Shown: one piece after another, positions 5,251 through 8,775 of the stretch
Numbering within the stretch: the stretch's first letter is position 1
Layout: each line of letters begins with the position of its first letter
Assembly (NCBI GenBank): GCA_964545855.1
Contig: CAZJHD010000102.1
Coordinates: 1 to 8,775, forward strand
Reading direction: 5' to 3'
DNA length: 8,775 nt
Source of the DNA: CAZJHD01 sp964545855
Lineage (GTDB): Bacteria > Planctomycetota > UBA1135 > JACQFD01
Position numbers and translations under genes: made by a program
The notes under the pieces: generated by a model
Told to the model about the DNA's origin: nothing
Seen by the model: the letters and a program-made list of their open reading frames with translations, nothing else
Databases searched by the model: none

Positions 5251-6692
5251 CGCCCCTCTCCGGGCGCGCGGCCGGTGCCGGGCCCGGGCCGCGGATCTCC
5301 CTGTGCCTCGTCGTGCGCGACGAGGAGGCGGACGTCGCGGAGTGCATCCGCTCCGCGCGCGAGGCCGCCGACGAGATCGTGGTCGTCGACACGGGCTCGC
5401 GGGACCGCACGGCCGACATCGCGCGCGCCGAGGGCGCCCGCGTCGTCTCCTTCGATTGGTGCGACGACTTCTCGGCGGCGCGCAACCGCGCGATCGACGA
5501 GGCGCGGGGCGACTGGGTCCTCTTCCTCGACGCCGACGAGCGGCTCGCCCCCGGGAGCGCGGCGACGATCCGGCGGGCGGTCGCGCGCGAGCGCGCCTTG
5601 GGCTATCGGATCGTCGTCACGAGCGACGTCGGCGGCGCCGCGCCCCAGCGCACGCCGATCGTCCGCCTCTTCCGGCGCGATCCCGACCTCCGGTACGTGC
5701 GCCGGATCCACGAGAGCGTGAACGAGAGCCTCGTCGCCGTGGCGCGTCGGCGCGGTCTCGCGGTCCTCGACCTGGACGCAGGCATCGCGCACCACGGCTA
5801 CCGTCCCGACCGGTTCGCCGCGCTGCGCAAGCGCGAGCGGAACCTCCGCCTGCATCGGCTGACGGTGCAGGACCGGCCCGGCGACGCCTACGCCTGGTAC
5901 CGATTCGGCGACGAGCTGCGCGCCGTGGACGACCGACGGGCGGAGGAGGCGCTCCGAACCTCCTGGCGGCTCCTCGAGGAGAAGTCCTCGGCGGAGCGAC
6001 GGAGCCATCCCTGGGGACCGGACGTGGCGGCCGTGCTCGCCTTCCTCCGGCTCCGCGACGGCGACGCGGCGGGAGCGGAGGCGGTCGCGATGCGCGGGAG
6101 CGAGACCCTCGGCACGACGCCGAACCTCCTCTGGGTGCGCGCCTGCGCGCGCAAGCAGCAGGAGCGCTTCGAGGAGGCGGAGGCCGACTTCGCGGCGCTG
6201 CGCGCGCTCGACGGCAGGACGGGCGAAGCGCCCGTGCAGCCGGGCATCACGGGTCCCCTCGCGTTGCTCGGACTGGCCGACTGTCGCGAGGCCCGCGGAG
6301 ACCTCGCGGGCGCCGAGCACGCGCTGCGCGAGGCCCTCGCCCTCGACGAACGCTCCTCGGCCGCCGTCGTCTCGTTGGCGCGCGTCGTCGCGCGGAGCGG
6401 ACGCGCCGAGGAGGCGCGGAGCCTCCTCGATGCGCACTTGACGCAGGCGCCGAAGGACGGCGTCGCCTGGGCCTGGTCCGGGAAGCTCGCGCTCGAGGCG
6501 GGCGCGCCGGCCGTGGCCGCGAAGCGTCTCGCGATCGCGGCCTCGGCGCCCGACGCGCCCGAGTGGGTGCTGTGCGACCTCGCGATGGCGCTCGCGCTCT
6601 CCGGCGACCTCGGAGAGGCGCGGCGTGCCGCCGGACGCGTGAAGGCTCCGGAGCGCCGAGCCGAGCTCGAGCGCGTGCTGCCCTCCGCCTGA
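5247..6692 (+). CDS. Family 2 glycosyltransferase with C-terminal TPR repeats
   Basis: A 481-residue protein. Residues 16-205 are a GT-A fold of the WaaE/KdtX-like GT2 group: RISLCLVVRDEEADVAECI (16-34), DEIVVVDTGSRDRTADIA (42-59) with the nucleotide-binding Asp48, FDWCDDFSAARNRAIDEA (69-86), and the DxD-type LDADE (94-98) that holds the metal of the sugar nucleotide. RRIHESVNE (152-160) and IAHHGY (180-185) are typical late motifs. It would transfer a sugar from a nucleotide donor to a glycan, lipid or protein acceptor; donor and acceptor cannot be read. Residues about 212-465 are TPR-like helical repeats (for example LLGLADCREARGDLAGAEHA, 340-359, and SLARVVARSGRAEEARSLL, 376-394), likely for acceptor or partner binding. 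No membrane segment is seen, so it acts at the cytoplasmic face. The GTG start shares bases with the stop of the cyclase gene (GTGA), with AGG 6 bases upstream. GT2 plus TPR is a known combination. The gene ends 9 bp from the convergent VWA gene. Confidence 0.9.
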   Translation: MTPLSGRAAGAGPGPRISLCLVVRDEEADVAECIRSAREAADEIVVVDTGSRDRTADIARAEGARVVSFDWCDDFSAARNRAIDEARGDWVLFLDADERLAPGSAATIRRAVARERALGYRIVVTSDVGGAAPQRTPIVRLFRRDPDLRYVRRIHESVNESLVAVARRRGLAVLDLDAGIAHHGYRPDRFAALRKRERNLRLHRLTVQDRPGDAYAWYRFGDELRAVDDRRAEEALRTSWRLLEEKSSAERRSHPWGPDVAAVLAFLRLRDGDAAGAEAVAMRGSETLGTTPNLLWVRACARKQQERFEEAEADFAALRALDGRTGEAPVQPGITGPLALLGLADCREARGDLAGAEHALREALALDERSSAAVVSLARVVARSGRAEEARSLLDAHLTQAPKDGVAWAWSGKLALEAGAPAVAAKRLAIAASAPDAPEWVLCDLAMALALSGDLGEARRAAGRVKAPERRAELERVLPSA

Positions 6693-6701
6693 AGGGAGCG
6701 A

Positions 6702-8666
6702 TCAGCGGCCGCCGGACTCGCGGGCGAGGGCGATGGCGTGTTCCGTGAGGGTCACGAACTCGGCGCGCCGCTCGTCGGGTTCGTCACCGAGGGCGCCGAC
6801 GGCGAGATCGCGTGCCATCCCGAGCGTCGCCGCGCCGCGCCGCGGCGAATCGCGGAGGCACATGCCGAAGCAGGCGAGCGCGGCGGACCAGCGGAAGTCG
6901 TCGGTGGCACCGTCGTGGGGATTCGCCGCGTCGGTGACGCGGCGTTCGAGCACGCGGCTCGCGTGGCCCGCGGGCTCCTTCCATCGGACGCGCACCGTGA
7001 GGAGGTCGTCGCTCGCGGCGCCGTCGAAGCCCACCTGCTCGCGCGAGTAGCGCGGAGCCACGACGCCGCGCGTGCCGTTCCAGGGGACGATCTCGTAGAG
7101 CGCCGTCACCTGGTGTCCGGCGCCCATCTCGCCGCCGTCCTTTCGGTCGTCGGCGAAGTCCTCCCGGGCGAGGAGGCGGTTCTCGTAGCCGAGGAGCCGC
7201 CAGGAGTGCACGCGCGAGGCGTTCAGCTCCACCTGGATCTTCACGTCCTTCGCGACCACCTGGAGCGTGGAGCCGGCCTGCTCCGACAGGACGCGCCGCG
7301 ACTCCGCGAGCCCGTCGATGTAGGCGTAGTGGCCGTTGCCCTTGTCGGCGAGCGCCTCCAGGGTCGCGTCCTTCAGATTGCCCGTGCCGTAACCGAGCAC
7401 CGAGAGGAAGACGCCGCTCTTCGCGTGGTGCTGCACGAACTCGACGAGGCGGTCGCGGTCGGTGATGCCGACGTTGAAGTCGCCGTCCGTCGCGAGGAGG
7501 ACGCGGTTGATCCCGCCCGGCAGGTACTGGCTCACGGCGAGGTCGTAGGCGAGCTGGATCCCGGAGCCTCCGTTCGTGGCGCCTCCGGCGGAGAGGGACT
7601 CGATCGCGTCGAGGATCCGGTCGCGCCGGTCGGCCGGCGTCGAGGAGAGCGCGACGCGGGTCTCGGACGCATAAGTGACGATCGCCACGCGGTCGCGCTC
7701 CGTGAGCTGCTCCACGAGGAGGCGCATCCCGTCGCGGACGAGGGGGAGCTTGTCGCTGTCACTCATGCTCCCGGAGACGTCGACGAGGAAGACCAGGTTC
7801 GCGGGCGGGCGCTGATCGGTGAGGGGCGGCCGCGCGTGGACCACCACTTTCGCCAACCGGTTCGAGAGGTTCCAAGGACAGCTCGCCACCTCCGCCGAGA
7901 CGGCGAGCGGCTCCGCTCCCTCGGGCTCCACGACCGCCGACGAGAAGGCGTTCAGGATCTCCTCGACGCGGATGGCGTCGCGCGGTGGGAGCGCGCGGTG
8001 GTTCAGGTATCTCCGCACGATCGCGTAGGAGGCCGTGTCGACGTCGGCGCCGAACGTGGAGACGGGCTGCTCGAGGGTCTGCAGGAACGGGTTCTCGAAG
8101 ATCGGCGCGTAGACCTCCTTGCCCGACGAACCGTGGACCGACCCTCCGCTTCCTCCGCGCACGGTCATGTTCCGACGTCCGCCGAAGGGGCCGCCGTAGC
8201 CGGCGCGACCGCCTCGGCCCGAGCTGCCGACCACGCCGATCGCGTCGAAGAGATCCACGCGTCCCTTCGCCATGCCGTAGTGCTCGCCGACGCCCGTCTC
8301 GCTGTGATCGCCGTAGACCGGCTCCTCGTCGGGGAACGTGAGCTCGGGCTCGCCAATGAGGATCTCGTACTCGACGTGTTCTGCCCCATCGATGCCGAAG
8401 GAGATGCAATCGGCGAAGTTCGTCGGCGCGTCGTGGGCGTCGGGCGGTGGGTCTCCGACGGCGATGGGACACGCGAAGGGCGCCGCGAGCTGCTCGTCGC
8501 CGTCCCCGAGCCGCCACTGCGTCGCCACCGTGATCAAGATCGCGTCGAGGGCGAGGGCGATCACGAGGTACGGCGTCTGACGCCAGCGCTCGCGAAGCCA
8601 GCCCGCGAAGCTCGAGCTGCTGGAGAGCGGACGGACGGGAGGAGCGTGCGGTTCGATCGGGCTCAT
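6702..8666 (-). CDS. Membrane-anchored VWA-domain protein, YfbK type
   Basis: A 654-residue protein from the ATG at 8666-8664; an in-frame GTG at 8711 would add 15 residues. A basic WLRERWRQ precedes one hydrophobic segment (about 32-50, YLVIALALDAILITVATQW), so it is probably a signal anchor with the rest outside the cytoplasmic membrane. Residues 149-183 are glycine-rich (GGRAGYGGPFGGRRN and following). Residues 188-247 match the VWA N-terminal domain of this family: ENPFLQTLEQPVSTFGADVD, then TASYAIVRRYLNHRALPP and IRVEEILNAF. VWA follows (about 290-460) with a complete MIDAS metal site: DVSGS (296-300), a Thr in GGATNGGSG (364) and Asp394 in ATDGD. The remaining 190 residues fit the DUF3520-type tail (for example YENRLLAREDFADD). 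E. coli YfbK is predicted to be a lipoprotein; here no lipobox Cys is present. MIDAS VWA domains bind protein ligands through a divalent cation; the ligand is unknown. Neither candidate start has an ideal ribosome site. Confidence 0.9.
   Translation of the reverse strand: MSPIEPHAPPVRPLSSSSSFAGWLRERWRQTPYLVIALALDAILITVATQWRLGDGDEQLAAPFACPIAVGDPPPDAHDAPTNFADCISFGIDGAEHVEYEILIGEPELTFPDEEPVYGDHSETGVGEHYGMAKGRVDLFDAIGVVGSSGRGGRAGYGGPFGGRRNMTVRGGSGGSVHGSSGKEVYAPIFENPFLQTLEQPVSTFGADVDTASYAIVRRYLNHRALPPRDAIRVEEILNAFSSAVVEPEGAEPLAVSAEVASCPWNLSNRLAKVVVHARPPLTDQRPPANLVFLVDVSGSMSDSDKLPLVRDGMRLLVEQLTERDRVAIVTYASETRVALSSTPADRRDRILDAIESLSAGGATNGGSGIQLAYDLAVSQYLPGGINRVLLATDGDFNVGITDRDRLVEFVQHHAKSGVFLSVLGYGTGNLKDATLEALADKGNGHYAYIDGLAESRRVLSEQAGSTLQVVAKDVKIQVELNASRVHSWRLLGYENRLLAREDFADDRKDGGEMGAGHQVTALYEIVPWNGTRGVVAPRYSREQVGFDGAASDDLLTVRVRWKEPAGHASRVLERRVTDAANPHDGATDDFRWSAALACFGMCLRDSPRRGAATLGMARDLAVGALGDEPDERRAEFVTLTEHAIALARESGGR
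8118..8222 (-). repeat. Glycine/arginine-rich low-complexity segment within the VWA protein
   Basis: Codes for residues 149-183 of the VWA protein, a run dominated by Gly, Ser and Arg with spaced GRGG, YGGPFGGRR and RGGSGG units. It lies between the membrane-proximal acidic stretch and the VWA N-terminal domain, so it is probably a flexible extracytoplasmic linker. Codon use stays high in G and C like the rest of the gene. Confidence 0.6.
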
Positions 8667-8775
8667 GGCGGGAGCGCGCCTCGGCGCGGGCCCGCTCGAC
8701 GCAACCCGCACGGCCTCAGTTCGATACTGGCTCCGATTTCGTCACTGCACCGGGCCTGCGTTCGAGTCGTCCGTG
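8667..8775 (-). promoter_or_regulatory. Upstream region of the VWA gene
   Basis: Sequence 5' of the chosen VWA start, up to the window edge. It includes the GTG alternative start (8711-8709), preceded by GAGG only two bases away. The part around 8716-8745 is the least GC-rich nearby (revcomp reads gtgacgaaatcggagccagtat), which would suit a promoter. GTGACG and TATCGA resemble -35 and -10 elements but are spaced too closely to call. No other gene start is evident. Confidence 0.3.

Noticed and set aside
5039..6748. A 569-residue plus-strand frame across the glycosyltransferase gene, and a 417-residue minus-strand frame (5184-6437) antisense to it.
   Set aside because: Both are shadows of the GT2-TPR gene, with Arg-rich translations and no family motif.
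8649..8660. GGTTCGATC, resembling a tRNA T-loop.
   Set aside because: The flanking bases do not form an acceptor stem, anticodon arm or D arm, and the stretch lies in the coding sequence for the N-terminus of the VWA protein.
1..8775. Possibility of a defence island, phage, integron, insertion sequence or CRISPR array.
   Set aside because: No transposase, integrase, nuclease, spaced direct repeat or terminal inverted repeat was seen. Composition is uniform across the window and the genes look like chromosomal housekeeping and signalling functions.

Overview
This is a very GC-rich window (third codon positions almost all G or C) from a bacterium. It holds six genes I regard as real, one of them cut by the left edge. 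I see no mobile element, phage gene, tRNA, rRNA or CRISPR array. No single feature fixes the lineage. The combination of GC content, a secreted protein resembling the DUF1570-type metallopeptidases, a YfbK-type VWA protein with a glycine-rich insert, and an HDOD-GGDEF regulator would fit Planctomycetota or a similar Gram-negative group such as Myxococcota. That is inference only.

Layout. Positions 1-192, minus strand: the N-terminus of the 2-oxoglutarate dehydrogenase E1 component (sucA). A 108-bp gap separates it from five genes read rightward. These are: (1) 301-951, two TPR-like repeats fused to a CyaY/frataxin-like domain; (2) 955-1956, a secreted protein with a degenerate gluzincin metallopeptidase signature (HRVGH in place of HExxH); (3) 2073-3125, a GAF-like domain followed by what looks like a degenerate GGDEF domain; (4) 3259-5250, an HDOD-GAF-GGDEF protein whose diguanylate cyclase active site and inhibitory site are intact; (5) 5247-6692, a family 2 glycosyltransferase with C-terminal TPRs, whose GTG start overlaps the stop of gene 4. 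Facing them on the minus strand, 6702-8666 encodes a membrane-anchored VWA-domain protein of the YfbK type. Its 3' end lies 9 bp from the end of the glycosyltransferase gene.

How the genes may work together. Genes 1 and 2 are nearly contiguous, in the same frame and separated by TGA-GGA, so they are probably cotranscribed. Gene 1 points to iron or Fe-S chemistry and its divergent neighbour is a TCA-cycle gene, but no functional link is shown. Genes 3 to 5 look like a signalling and output group: a degenerate and an intact cyclic-di-GMP-type domain in successive genes, with a glycosyltransferase translationally coupled to the intact one. This suggests cyclic-di-GMP control of a surface glycan, which is inference. 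The most unusual observations are the TPR-frataxin fusion with a largely lost acidic ridge, the metallopeptidase relative lacking its catalytic glutamate, and the paired degenerate and active GGDEF proteins. I did not find a clearly new multi-gene system.
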